Shown piece by piece: positions 26,649 to 36,616 of a stretch of 64,000 bases of DNA. A program made the translations under genes and the position numbers. Each line of letters opens with the position of its first letter. The first letter of the stretch is position 1. A model generated the notes under the pieces. It saw nothing but the letters and a program-made list of their open reading frames with translations. It was not told the origin of the DNA and searched no databases. Source of the DNA: Rikenellaceae bacterium (GTDB taxonomy: Bacteria; Bacteroidota; Bacteroidia; Bacteroidales; Rikenellaceae); NCBI GenBank assembly GCA_015059865.1, contig SUZP01000005.1, positions 1 through 64,000 on the forward strand, given 5' to 3'.

Positions 26649-29621
26649 TTACTTCTTCAACTGCTTACGCTGCATATCGTATGCAAGCGGAGTTGCAATA
26701 AACAACGACGAGTAGGTACCCACAACAACACCAATGAGCAAGGCGAAGACAAATCCACGGATAGTCTCACCACCGAAGATGAAGATTGCCAAGAGGGTTA
26801 CGAGTGTTGTACCCGAAGTGTTCAATGTACGCATCAATGTCGAGCAGAGCGCTGCATTCAAGGTCGAAACGGTATCACGCTTTGGATAGAGTGTGAGGTA
26901 CTCACGGATACGGTCGAAGATAACCACGGTATCGTTGATAGAGTAACCGATAATAGTCAAGATTGCAGCGATAAATGCCTGATTAATCTCCAAGTTGAAT
27001 GGCATAACCGAATAGAACATAGAGAACAATGCGATAATAATAAAGGCATCGTGTACGAGTGCGAGAGTTGCACCTGCTGCCCACTGCCACTTGCGGAAAC
27101 GGAATACAATATACAAGCTGATTGCAATAAGAGCGAAGAGCAACGAGAATACTGCGCCCATAGTCATATCCTTTGCAATAGCAGGACCAATCTTATCGGC
27201 AGAAACAATACCATTAACATCGTCTTGTGTATTGCGGAAACCATCAAGGGTAATATCGTAAGTATAGAGTGACTTCAAAGCGTTGTAGAGGATAGTCTCA
27301 ACCTCCTCGGTAGTAGCCTCCGAAGTATCATCGAACTTGTACTGGGTAACGATACGCATCTGGTTCTCTGCGCCATACTGCTTAACCTCCAACGAAGTAG
27401 TTGCAGCATCGCCCTCTACAAAGGCATTCTCCAAAGCACCACGAACCTGCTCTGCCGAAACATTCTGGTCGAAACGAACTACGAATGTACGACCACCGGT
27501 GAACTCAACGCCATAGTTCAAGCCGTGGAATACGAGCGAAGCAACACCTGCGAGGATTACTACACCCGAAGCGATATAAGCCCACTTACGCTTGCCGATG
27601 AAGTCGAAGTGGAAGTTCGAGAGAAGATTCTCCGACCACTTGTACGAGAACGAAATCTTGCCCCACTTTGCAACGATAGCCTCAATCAACAAACGAGTGA
27701 TGAAAATCGAGCAGAACAACGAAGTCAAGATACCGATAACGAGAGTAGTTGCGAAGCCCTGAACAGGACCATTACCGAATACGAAGAGAACGATACCGGT
27801 GATGATAGTTGTCAAGTTACCGTCGATAATTGCCGAGTAAGCGTTCGAGAAACCATCCTTGATAGCAGCGTGAATACCCTTACCACCACGCAACTCCTCC
27901 TTGATACGCTCGTAGATAATCACATTGGCATCAACAGCCATACCCATTGTCAAAACGATACCTGCGATACCCGGCAAGGTCAATACTGCGCCGAACGATA
28001 CGAGGCAGCCCATCAAGAGGAATACATTGGCAATCAAAGCGACATCCGATACCCAACCTGCTGTACGATAGAACAAGCCCATATAGAGGAGAACGAGTAC
28101 GAACGCCAAGAGGAACGACAACATACCTGCGTTGATAGACTCCTGACCGAGCGATGGACCAACAACTGTATCCTGAATAATGCGTGCAGGTGCAGGCACC
28201 TTACCCGACTTCAAGACATTTGCCAAGTCCTGAGCCTCCTGAATAGTGAAGTCACCCGAAATCGACGAGTTACCACCCTCAATCTTGCCACGAACAACCG
28301 GTGCAGAGTATACATAGCCATCGAGAACGATAGCGATGCACTTGCCTACATTCTCGCCTGTGAGCTGTGCCCACTCGGTGATACCGTTCGAGTTCATAGC
28401 CATCGAAACCTCTGCGTTAGCACCTGTCTGAGCGTAGGTTGCACGAGCGTCAGAGATTACCGAGCCATCGAGTGGAGCCTTGCCATCAGCACGCTCAACC
28501 TTGATAGCATAGAGGAAGAACTGACCATCTGCCAACTTATCGCCCTTGATACCCCACTTGAAGCGAACATCGCTTGGGAAGCAGTCACGCACCTCAGGCA
28601 ATGCGAGGTAACGATTGATTGCAACGGTGTCAGCAGCAGTAGCAGCACCGACAACAGCACCACCTGCATAGCCAGGGTTCAAGAGTGCGAGCAATGGATT
28701 GCGCTCACGCGAGAAGCGTGCAGCAGCCTCCTCAGCCTTAGCCTCCTCCGAAATCTCGGTAGCCAAAGCAGGAGCATCACTCTTTGCCTCCTCAGCCTTA
28801 GTCTCTACCTCCTTGTTTGCATCGCGATAGGCCTTAACAACCATATCGGCGCGCTGCAATGCAGGGAGCAACTCCTGACCATTGTAGGTTGTCCAGAACT
28901 CCAACGATGCAGTACCCTGCAAGAGTTTACGAACACGCTCCGGCTCCTTAACGCCCGGAAGCTCAACCAAGATACGGTTTGAGTTTGGAAGACGCTGGAT
29001 ATTTGGCTGAACAACGCCGAAGTGGTCGATACGGCTGCGGATAATGTTGAACGATGCAGCGAGAGCATCGTCAGTCTCCTGCTTCAACACCTTAACAACC
29101 TCATCATCAGACATTCCCGACTTGATATCCTTGCGGTCTGGGCTCACGAAGATATCAGCGAGTGGCTGACCATTCGAAGCCTTTGCATAAGCCTCAGCCA
29201 AGGTCTCGATATAGCCACCTGTACCCTGACGAAGGGCCTCGTTAGCCTCTGCGATAGCTGCAACAAAAGCAGGGTCATTCTGGCTCTCGCCTGCGAGCGA
29301 CTTAACAACATCCTCAACCTGAATTTCGAGCATCACATTCATACCGCCCTTCAAGTCGAGACCGAGGTTAATCTCCTTCTCCTTGCACTGCTTGTAGGTG
29401 AACGAGGTCAAACCTACATTGTAAACTGTTTTGTTCTCGATTGAGTCGAGATAATACTGCTCCATCGAAGCCTGCTCCTCGGCAGGGAACGACTTAGCAT
29501 ACTCTACGGCAGCCTTCTCAACGCTACTTGTCTTCCAAGTAAACGAGAGCTGGTAGAGACAAGCCAAACCCATAAGAATGGCCACCCATTTGATTACTCC
29601 TTTGCTTTGCATTTGAGTCAA
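26649..29621 (-). CDS. secDF: SecDF fusion protein translocase subunit
   Basis: LGLDLKGGMNVMLEI; SecD then SecF (GVEFTGGRTFVVRF); 990 aa. Confidence 0.97.
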   Translation of the reverse strand: MTQMQSKGVIKWVAILMGLACLYQLSFTWKTSSVEKAAVEYAKSFPAEEQASMEQYYLDSIENKTVYNVGLTSFTYKQCKEKEINLGLDLKGGMNVMLEIQVEDVVKSLAGESQNDPAFVAAIAEANEALRQGTGGYIETLAEAYAKASNGQPLADIFVSPDRKDIKSGMSDDEVVKVLKQETDDALAASFNIIRSRIDHFGVVQPNIQRLPNSNRILVELPGVKEPERVRKLLQGTASLEFWTTYNGQELLPALQRADMVVKAYRDANKEVETKAEEAKSDAPALATEISEEAKAEEAAARFSRERNPLLALLNPGYAGGAVVGAATAADTVAINRYLALPEVRDCFPSDVRFKWGIKGDKLADGQFFLYAIKVERADGKAPLDGSVISDARATYAQTGANAEVSMAMNSNGITEWAQLTGENVGKCIAIVLDGYVYSAPVVRGKIEGGNSSISGDFTIQEAQDLANVLKSGKVPAPARIIQDTVVGPSLGQESINAGMLSFLLAFVLVLLYMGLFYRTAGWVSDVALIANVFLLMGCLVSFGAVLTLPGIAGIVLTMGMAVDANVIIYERIKEELRGGKGIHAAIKDGFSNAYSAIIDGNLTTIITGIVLFVFGNGPVQGFATTLVIGILTSLFCSIFITRLLIEAIVAKWGKISFSYKWSENLLSNFHFDFIGKRKWAYIASGVVILAGVASLVFHGLNYGVEFTGGRTFVVRFDQNVSAEQVRGALENAFVEGDAATTSLEVKQYGAENQMRIVTQYKFDDTSEATTEEVETILYNALKSLYTYDITLDGFRNTQDDVNGIVSADKIGPAIAKDMTMGAVFSLLFALIAISLYIVFRFRKWQWAAGATLALVHDAFIIIALFSMFYSVMPFNLEINQAFIAAILTIIGYSINDTVVIFDRIREYLTLYPKRDTVSTLNAALCSTLMRTLNTSGTTLVTLLAIFIFGGETIRGFVFALLIGVVVGTYSSLFIATPLAYDMQRKQLKK

Positions 29622-29718
29622 AAAATTTAATTAATTAATATTATTGTTTATTCAATTTGTTTCGTTTTGTTTCGCTCTTCCGCGTACGCACACAGCTACA
29701 CATACGATATAAATCGCG

Positions 29719-29726
29719 CAAAGATA
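29719..29726 (-). promoter_or_regulatory. Bacteroidetes -7 box upstream of secDF
   Basis: CAAAGATA = TATCTTTG on the minus strand. Confidence 0.45.
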
Positions 29727-29836
29727 ATAAAAATTTTTCAATAAACAATCACCTCTTTCAATTTTTATATTTAACTTTCGCCAACAAAGAGTATCTTTTG
29801 TGGTGTATTACCAATCTAAAATAGACTATCGTAGAG

Positions 29837-31738
29837 ATGAAACTATTTATTAACCTATTAATTTTCGCATTTACAATACACTCGGTGGCCATAGCACAAA
29901 CAACCACGCGCGTCGTTTGCGATGAGACTTGCAAGACCGAGTCGGGAGCAACAGCCGTCAAGGGCGATGGCTTTGCCGTTGTGTCGCCCGTAGGTCGCGG
30001 AACGGTCAAGATGATTGAGATGGCGCCTCGCCTTAACTCGCTCGATGGCAAAACGATTGCCATTGTCGGCGGTAGTTTTATGGCTCGTACTACCCACCCC
30101 GAACTAAAACGCCTCTTCGAGAAGCACTACCCTACTTGTCGTATTATTCTGCTCGATGAGATTGGCTCGGCAGGTGTTTATCCTGCGCCGGGCGTAACAC
30201 GCCGTTCAAAGGAGGAGTTTCAGGAGCGTTTGCGCTCGATGCGTGTCGATGCCGTTATTTCGGGTAACTGTGGTTGCGGACTCTGCACCCCGAAGGAGGT
30301 CGGCTCGTGCATCGCAGCCGAGTATATCGGCATTCCTGCCGTGGCTATTGCAGCACCTACATTTACCGAGCAGGTATTCTACACCTCGACCAATAATGGT
30401 GTCCCTGCTCCTCGCGTAGCAGAGTATCCGGGTGCATTTGCTTCGCACACCACCGAGGAGTTGATAAAAAACACGCGCGAGGTGTTATTTCCTCAAATCG
30501 TCAAGGCTCTGACCTCGCCAATTACCGCCGAGGAGTTGGAGCGTAGCGCAAAGAGCAACAAAGGCGATATTCGCGATGATATTTTCTACGGCACTTTGCA
30601 GGAGGTGAACAACCATTTCCAAGAGATGAATTGGTCTGATGGTCTGCCAATCGTACCGCCAACATTCGAGAAGGTTAGCGAGTTTTTGCGCTACACCGAC
30701 AAGCAATGGAACGAAACGGTTGCAGTACTCCCTGTGGCACATCGCAGCACCACGGTTTGGCATGTGGCTGTAAATGGTGTTATGGCTGGTTGCAAGCCCG
30801 AATATATGCCTATACTTATCGCTATGACAAAGGCTATCGGTGCCCCTTCGTTCCGCCGTACATTGGCAAGTACCCACGCGTGGGTGCCATACTCTTGGTT
30901 GAACGGTCCCGTTGCCCGACAGCTCGGCATCGACTGCGGTCAGGGCGAGATTAACGAGGAGGCAAATGTGGCGATAGGTCGCTTTATGAGCCTTGCGCTG
31001 ATGAACTTGGCTGGCTACTATATCAAGCAGAATCGTATGGGTACTTTCGGTTATCCGTTGCCTTGGTGCTTGGTTGAAGATGAGGTTGCTTGTCGTAGAA
31101 TTGGCTGGAAGCCTTACCACGCACGACTCGGATATCAGATGAACGACAACACCATCACGACCTCCTCTACTCTGCTTTGGGGTAATAATATGGCACCTTC
31201 AACCACCAACCCACAGAGGATTATGGAGTTGTTGGCGTGGGATATCACCGAGCGTTGTCAGTTTGCTCTCGGTAGTGGCAAGCAATTTACTTACCGCACC
31301 ATATTATTGACAGAGCCGATAGCGAAGAATTTGGCTACAAAGTATCGCACCCCATACGCACTCGAACAAGACCTTATCCGCACAGCTCGCCGTTCGCTCA
31401 AAGAGCGAGTATTCGCCAACTACTACGCCAATCCGGGCAGTAATCCTGAGGAGCGCCACCCAATTCGTAATTGGCGCGGACACCTCACTCGCACCGAAGG
31501 TGCTTCGATGACACCGACGCCCGTTTGGTACGACTCGCCCGAAGCGGAGATGATGACTATCCCTGCAATGAAGGAGGAGATGACCGCCTTTATTATCACG
31601 GGCGATTCGAGCCGCAACAAGGTACAGACAATGCCGGGTGGAGGCTTTGAGACGGTCTGCATAGAACTCCCTCACAATTGGAACAAACTGATGCAGGAGA
31701 AGGGCTATAAGCCGATTGAGGAGTACTATATCAAGTAG
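29837..31738 (+). CDS. Secreted two-domain protein: UGSC-like redox domain plus WSDGLPIVPP domain
   Basis: Signal peptide; DAVISGNCGCGLCTPKEVGSC resembles the UGSC motif region; NWSDGLPIVPPTFEKV ... VNGVMAGCKPEYMPILIA. Confidence 0.6.
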   Translation: MKLFINLLIFAFTIHSVAIAQTTTRVVCDETCKTESGATAVKGDGFAVVSPVGRGTVKMIEMAPRLNSLDGKTIAIVGGSFMARTTHPELKRLFEKHYPTCRIILLDEIGSAGVYPAPGVTRRSKEEFQERLRSMRVDAVISGNCGCGLCTPKEVGSCIAAEYIGIPAVAIAAPTFTEQVFYTSTNNGVPAPRVAEYPGAFASHTTEELIKNTREVLFPQIVKALTSPITAEELERSAKSNKGDIRDDIFYGTLQEVNNHFQEMNWSDGLPIVPPTFEKVSEFLRYTDKQWNETVAVLPVAHRSTTVWHVAVNGVMAGCKPEYMPILIAMTKAIGAPSFRRTLASTHAWVPYSWLNGPVARQLGIDCGQGEINEEANVAIGRFMSLALMNLAGYYIKQNRMGTFGYPLPWCLVEDEVACRRIGWKPYHARLGYQMNDNTITTSSTLLWGNNMAPSTTNPQRIMELLAWDITERCQFALGSGKQFTYRTILLTEPIAKNLATKYRTPYALEQDLIRTARRSLKERVFANYYANPGSNPEERHPIRNWRGHLTRTEGASMTPTPVWYDSPEAEMMTIPAMKEEMTAFIITGDSSRNKVQTMPGGGFETVCIELPHNWNKLMQEKGYKPIEEYYIK

Positions 31739-31809
31739 AATTGAGAATTGAGAATTGAGAATTGAGAATTGAGAATTAAGAATTGAGAATTGAGAATTGA
31801 AAATTGAGA
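31738..31809. repeat. Heptanucleotide tandem array, about 10 copies of AATTGAG/AATTAAG
   Basis: Directly readable GAATTGAGAATTGAG... Confidence 0.95.
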
Positions 31810-32029
31810 GGCGCGAGGTAAGGATAGCGGCGCCAACAAGTTGGCTTTATGGCGGCGGAAGCAGAGCTTCCTTTATAGCGGCGCAGCCTGACGACTGCTT
31901 TATAGTGCGCCATAGAGGGCTGAAAGCTAGACGCCATAGAACACCGCAGGTGTGACGCCATAGAGGGCGAAGCCCAACGATATAACCCTTTTGCGCCGTG
32001 ATGACGCTCGGAGTCCGCAAAACAAGAAA
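31805..32029. repeat. Mini-hairpin array 3 with central orientation switch, leader at 31991-32029
   Basis: TTTATRG linkers at 31846, 31872, 31899 then CGCCATAGA linkers at 31908, 31932, 31956; palindromes GCCAACAAGTTGGC, GGAAGCAGAGCTTCC, CACCGCAGGTG, GGGCGAAGCCC. Confidence 0.8.
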
Positions 32030-32030
32030 T

Positions 32031-32062
32031 AAAAATCCGCCCCGAAAGGCGGATTTTTATTT
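32031..32062 (-). terminator. Terminator after the Ig-like lipoprotein
   Basis: AAAAATCCGCCccgaaaGGCGGATTTTT. Confidence 0.75.
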
Positions 32063-32078
32063 CTACAACTCTTTCCGA

Positions 32079-33647
32079 TTATGGAATAAGGTTTAATGTA
32101 TAGGTCTGTGTATGGTCGCCACACTTGTAGGTAAGGGTTACCGCTATGAGTTTATCCCAATTCAAACGCTCAATCATATAACCCTCGCCCGTTGTCAGCG
32201 GAGTAAGTTTAACAAGACTCTCATCACTCGATGTAAGGGTATATTCCGATGCCGGAATCTGATACAACTTAAATGCGTTGAGCATTGCCGTAACTTCGCG
32301 ACAGTAGGTAACGAAATTAAGACCACTCTTGTAACGCGAAGCGTCCCAATTAAACGAATAGTTCCTTGTGCCACCCAAATTCTCGATGTGCGTGCCGGTG
32401 GTATCATCGCTCAATCCGTGAGAGTAGAATAGACAAGGGAAGGTCTGCATATATATCCTCACATTGCCTATCTGCTGACCTTCGAGATATGGCAAAGACT
32501 CGATGTAGAAACTACCATCACTAAAGTTCTCTGAGAGGCAAACCGAAGCTGTTACATTGTCGGCCGAAACCTCATACTTCAGTGCCGTTGGCTCTTTGGC
32601 GAAGGTGATATTCCAATCAATCCAGCGCAAGTCGGCATCGGCAGGTACTACAGTCATCCCTAAATCCTTCTTAAAATCGATGACTTTGCCGTGCCAAGAG
32701 CGTGTTTCATAGAGTTCTGTTGAGTTTGCGTTATGCTCAGCAAACTTAATCGAATTAGGCAAATAACCCAAGACTTGAACAGGTACTCGGCACTCAATAC
32801 CACTGCCGTCCGTAGCCTTGATAATAATCTCTGCCTCGCCCAAATCTACAGCCGTAACCTTATTGTTGGCATCAATGGTAACAACCGATGGGTTGCTACT
32901 GCTCACCTCGTAATATTTGTTGTCGGCTTCCGCCGGATAGACCGAAACACTAAGTTGTTGCACACCACCCTTTGTAAGTCTAAGAGACTCCGGCGATGCT
33001 ATAATCGACTCAACCAAAACAGGTTCAAGCACCGTAATCTCATCGGTTGTCGCCGAGAATCCGCCGTCATCGGTTGTACAAGTAACGGTTACTTTGCCCG
33101 GAGCAACTGCGGTCAATTCTACGCGGACCGCATCCTGCTGTGTTCTCTTGTGTTTAACTGTCGCCACGGCAGGATTGCTACTTGTCCATACCACACCCAC
33201 ATCGGTTGCGTCGGCAGGATTGATAAACATCACATATTCAGATGTCCCTCCTATTTTCAACTCCTTCATTCCATAATACGAATACCACGAAATACCTGTT
33301 ACAGGCACCTTCTCGGTAACCACCTTTACGGGGATAGTTGCTGTATGTCCGCCATCTGCGGTAGTTGCAGTAAGGGTTGTTTCGCCGACGGCAACAGCCG
33401 TTACAACGCCATTTGCTACTGTAGCAACCGAGGTGTTGGCAACGCTCCACTCAACCGCCTTGTTGGTAGCATTCTTTGGGAGCACGGTTGCAACAACCTT
33501 TACGCTCTCTTCAATCTCCAAGCCCACCATTGTCTTACTCAACGATACACCCGTAACAGCAACAGGCGTTGGCTCCGGATTATCCTTTTTGCAAGCAGTG
33601 AAGCACAATGCCACTGCTGCGAGTGCTAAAAGTAGATAGTTTTTCAT
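32079..33647 (-). CDS. Lipoprotein with Big_2-type Ig-like domains
   Basis: Lipobox CFTACKKDN; repeated VTGVSLSKTMVGLEIEESVKV / TNKAVEWSVANTSVATV. Confidence 0.88.
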   Translation of the reverse strand: MKNYLLLALAAVALCFTACKKDNPEPTPVAVTGVSLSKTMVGLEIEESVKVVATVLPKNATNKAVEWSVANTSVATVANGVVTAVAVGETTLTATTADGGHTATIPVKVVTEKVPVTGISWYSYYGMKELKIGGTSEYVMFINPADATDVGVVWTSSNPAVATVKHKRTQQDAVRVELTAVAPGKVTVTCTTDDGGFSATTDEITVLEPVLVESIIASPESLRLTKGGVQQLSVSVYPAEADNKYYEVSSSNPSVVTIDANNKVTAVDLGEAEIIIKATDGSGIECRVPVQVLGYLPNSIKFAEHNANSTELYETRSWHGKVIDFKKDLGMTVVPADADLRWIDWNITFAKEPTALKYEVSADNVTASVCLSENFSDGSFYIESLPYLEGQQIGNVRIYMQTFPCLFYSHGLSDDTTGTHIENLGGTRNYSFNWDASRYKSGLNFVTYCREVTAMLNAFKLYQIPASEYTLTSSDESLVKLTPLTTGEGYMIERLNWDKLIAVTLTYKCGDHTQTYTLNLIP

Positions 33648-33681
33648 AATTGTAATTTTTGAGTTTGTTTATAATTGAATT

Positions 33682-34131
33682 TTATCTGCTGACCAATTCT
33701 TTCGTTGTCATACGGCAGAGGACTCCTTGCTCCTGTCCATTGTTAATCACAATCTCATTATTGCTCTTTATATCAACCACCTCTAATGTGGTATTGTCTG
33801 CAATGACAATCCTCTTCAATACGCCTTCGGAGTTATGTTCCAAAGTATAGTCAAAACTTGCAATCTTGTAGCGCGTTCCAACTTCGACCTCAGGATTGGT
33901 TGTTTCAAGTACAATCTCGAACGACCATGCCTTACCCGCTTCGGTTGTGTCGAAGTCCCAGCCATAGCCATAGTTAATACCATCGAGTTCGCCACTCTCC
34001 TTGTCGGCAATCTGCCATTGCCCCTTGATTGAAAACTCTTTTTTGTTGAATCTCTCCTCGCTGTCTAAAAGGTTGCAACCTGTAAATGCGAGTGTTGCAG
34101 CCATAAGCAAAATTGAAAATAATCTCTTCAT
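33682..34131 (-). CDS. Small lipoprotein, 149 aa
   Basis: Lipobox AFTGCNLLD. Confidence 0.75.
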   Translation of the reverse strand: MKRLFSILLMAATLAFTGCNLLDSEERFNKKEFSIKGQWQIADKESGELDGINYGYGWDFDTTEAGKAWSFEIVLETTNPEVEVGTRYKIASFDYTLEHNSEGVLKRIVIADNTTLEVVDIKSNNEIVINNGQEQGVLCRMTTKELVSR

Positions 34132-34264
34132 AGTCGTAAAAATTTATAGTTAGGGATATTAGACAATACAAGCAGAGCCCGTATCACTTGATACGAGCCT
34201 AAATTGCAGCATATTATTTAACTTGGTTTGATTAGCGTGTAACTCGCTGACTATCAGCAAAATA

Positions 34265-34288
34265 CCCCCCCCCGAAATAGTTTTTCGG
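34265..34288 (-). repeat. C9/G9-tract hairpin upstream of the 149-aa lipoprotein
   Basis: CCCCCCCCCGAAATAGTTTTTCGG; TATCTTFG-type -7 box (TATCTTTG) on the minus strand at 34301-34308. Confidence 0.65.
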
Positions 34289-34406
34289 AGCCAACAACGG
34301 CAAAGATATGTTGGTGAGGTTACGCATAATAGTTTATCTTATCTATCACAAATATATGAAAACCTTTCGGAAATTGCAAATAAATGGCGATGTTTTTTGA
34401 TTTTTA

Positions 34407-34470
34407 GGGGTGTTAGAGGGTATTAGAGGGTGTTAGAGGGTGTTAGGGGTGTTAGGGGTGTTAAGGGGAT
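34407..34470. repeat. Tandem GGGTGTTAGA microsatellite
   Basis: ggggtgttagagggtattagagggtgttagagggtgttaggggtgttagg. Confidence 0.9.
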
Positions 34471-34570
34471 AGGCAATTAAAAATTAAAACAACTCCTAAC
34501 CCCTATCTCCTATCTGCTAACTGCTCCGTAAAATTGGAATTTAAGTAGATGGTTGCAAGGCAAATACCCC

Positions 34571-34699
34571 AAAAAATCAGAGGTGATTGAGCTATTTTTG
34601 AGGCAAACAAGAAGCGGAGTCCGCAGCATACTTGTCGTATGTGAGGAACTCCGCTATCGCTGAGCGACTCAAAAAGAGCCAATCAGAATGATTTTTTTA
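34571..34699 (-). repeat. Long inverted-repeat 3' element C
   Basis: Arms TGATTGAGCTATTTTTGAG / CTCAAAAAGAGCCAATCA; core CGGAGTCCGCAGCATACTTGTCGTATGTGAGGAACTCCG. Confidence 0.85.
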
Positions 34700-36616
34700 T
34701 TTTACCTCTTCGAATTCTACATCCTCAGGCTGCGAAGCACCGTTACCGCCCTGCTGACCAGCATTAGGGTTGCCTTGTGCGCCTGCATTAGGATTTCCCT
34801 GTGCGCCCTGTGCCTGCTGTGCCTGATAGATATCCTGCGATGCAGCCTGCCATGCGGCATTCAACTCTGCAATAGCAGTGTCGATAGCAGCCAAGTCCTG
34901 ATTCTTGTGAGCCTCCTTCAACTTGGCAAGAGTGCTCTCGATAGCCGACTTCTTGTCAGCAGGAATCTTGTCGCCATACTCCTTCAACTGCTTCTCGGTA
35001 GCAAAGATGTTCGAGTCGGCAGCGTTAATCTTCTCGATGCGCTCCTTCTCCTGCTTATCCTTCTCCTCGTTAGCCTTTGCCTCGTCACGCATACGCTGAA
35101 TCTCCTGCTCGGTCAAGCCACTCGAAGCCTCGATACGAATCTTCTGCTCCTTACCTGTGCCCTTATCCTTTGCCGAAACATTCAAGATACCGTTTGCATC
35201 GATATCGAAGGTAACCTCAATCTGCGGTACGCCACGCGGTGCAGCAGGGATACCGTCGAGGTGGAAGCGGCCGATGCTCTTGTTATCCTTTGCCAATGGA
35301 CGCTCACCCTGACAAACATTAATCTCTACCGATGGCTGATTGTCGGCAGCAGTCGAGAATACCTCGCTCTTGCGGGTAGGGATAGTGGTGTTAGCCTCAA
35401 TCAACTTGGTAAATACACCACCCAAAGTCTCGATACCGAGCGAAAGCGGAGTAACATCGAGGAGCAACACATCTTTAACCTCGCCTGTGAGGACACCACC
35501 CTGAATTGAAGCACCTACGGCAACAACCTCGTCAGGGTTTACGCCCTTGTTAGGAGTCTTGCCGAAGAAATCCTCTACGACCTTCTGAATTGCAGGGATA
35601 CGGGTAGAACCACCCACCAAGATTACCTCGTCAATCTGCGAAGCCGAAAGACCTGCATCGCGCAAAGCGTTGCGGCATGGCTCGATAGTCTTCTGAATGA
35701 GGTGGTCGCACAACTGCTCGAACTTCGCACGAGTCAAAGTCATCACAAGGTGCTGCGGAATGCCGTTGATTGGCATAATGTAAGGCAAGTTAATCTCGGT
35801 CGATTGCGAAGCCGACAACTCAATCTTTGCCTTCTCGGCTGCCTCCTTCAAACGCTGCAAAGCCATAGGGTCCTGACGCAAATCTACGCCATGCTCCGCC
35901 TTGAACGCCTCAGCCATATAGTCAATCAACACATGGTCGAAGTCATCACCTCCGAGGTGAGTGTCGCCATTGGTCGATTTAACCTCGAATACGCCATCGC
36001 CCAACTCCAAGATAGAGATATCGAATGTACCACCACCGAGGTCGTATACGGCAATCTTCATATCCTTATTCTTCTTGTCCATACCGTAAGCCAACGCAGC
36101 AGCAGTAGGCTCGTTGATGATACGGCGTACCTTCAAACCTGCAATCTCACCTGCCTCCTTTGTAGCCTGACGCTGCGAGTCGGAGAAGTATGCAGGAACG
36201 GTGATAACAGCCTCTGTTACCTCCTGACCGAGATAGTCCTCGGCGGTCTTCTTCATCTTCTGCAAGATGATAGCCGAAATCTCCTGTGGAGTGTACTGAC
36301 GACCGTCAATCTCTACACGAGGGGTGTTGTTTGCGCCCTTAACAATCGAGTATGGAGCACGCTCCACATCGCCCAAAACCTTGTCGTACTGCTCGCCCAT
36401 AAAACGCTTGATAGAGAATACCGTGCGCTTAGGGTTTGTGATAGCCTGACGCTTTGCAGGGTCGCCTACCTTACGCTCGCCACCATCGGTGAAGGCAACG
36501 ATAGAAGGGGTTGTGCGGTGTCCCTCCGAGTTAGGAATAACAACGGGCTCCGAGCCCTCCATAACGGCAACACACGAGTTTGTTGTACCAAGGTCAATAC
36601 CAATAATCTTTCCCAT
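34697..36616 (-). CDS. dnaK: Molecular chaperone DnaK
   Basis: [20 protein letters not shown]. Confidence 0.98.
   Translation of the reverse strand: MGKIIGIDLGTTNSCVAVMEGSEPVVIPNSEGHRTTPSIVAFTDGGERKVGDPAKRQAITNPKRTVFSIKRFMGEQYDKVLGDVERAPYSIVKGANNTPRVEIDGRQYTPQEISAIILQKMKKTAEDYLGQEVTEAVITVPAYFSDSQRQATKEAGEIAGLKVRRIINEPTAAALAYGMDKKNKDMKIAVYDLGGGTFDISILELGDGVFEVKSTNGDTHLGGDDFDHVLIDYMAEAFKAEHGVDLRQDPMALQRLKEAAEKAKIELSASQSTEINLPYIMPINGIPQHLVMTLTRAKFEQLCDHLIQKTIEPCRNALRDAGLSASQIDEVILVGGSTRIPAIQKVVEDFFGKTPNKGVNPDEVVAVGASIQGGVLTGEVKDVLLLDVTPLSLGIETLGGVFTKLIEANTTIPTRKSEVFSTAADNQPSVEINVCQGERPLAKDNKSIGRFHLDGIPAAPRGVPQIEVTFDIDANGILNVSAKDKGTGKEQKIRIEASSGLTEQEIQRMRDEAKANEEKDKQEKERIEKINAADSNIFATEKQLKEYGDKIPADKKSAIESTLAKLKEAHKNQDLAAIDTAIAELNAAWQAASQDIYQAQQAQGAQGNPNAGAQGNPNAGQQGGNGASQPEDVEFEEVK

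Noticed and set aside
27525-28982. 485-aa ORF antisense to secDF
   Set aside because: Shadow ORF with low-complexity composition and no recognisable domain.
31805-32029. CRISPR array
   Set aside because: Regular spacing, but repeats are only 9-11 nt, the variable parts are palindromes, orientation flips, and no cas genes are present.
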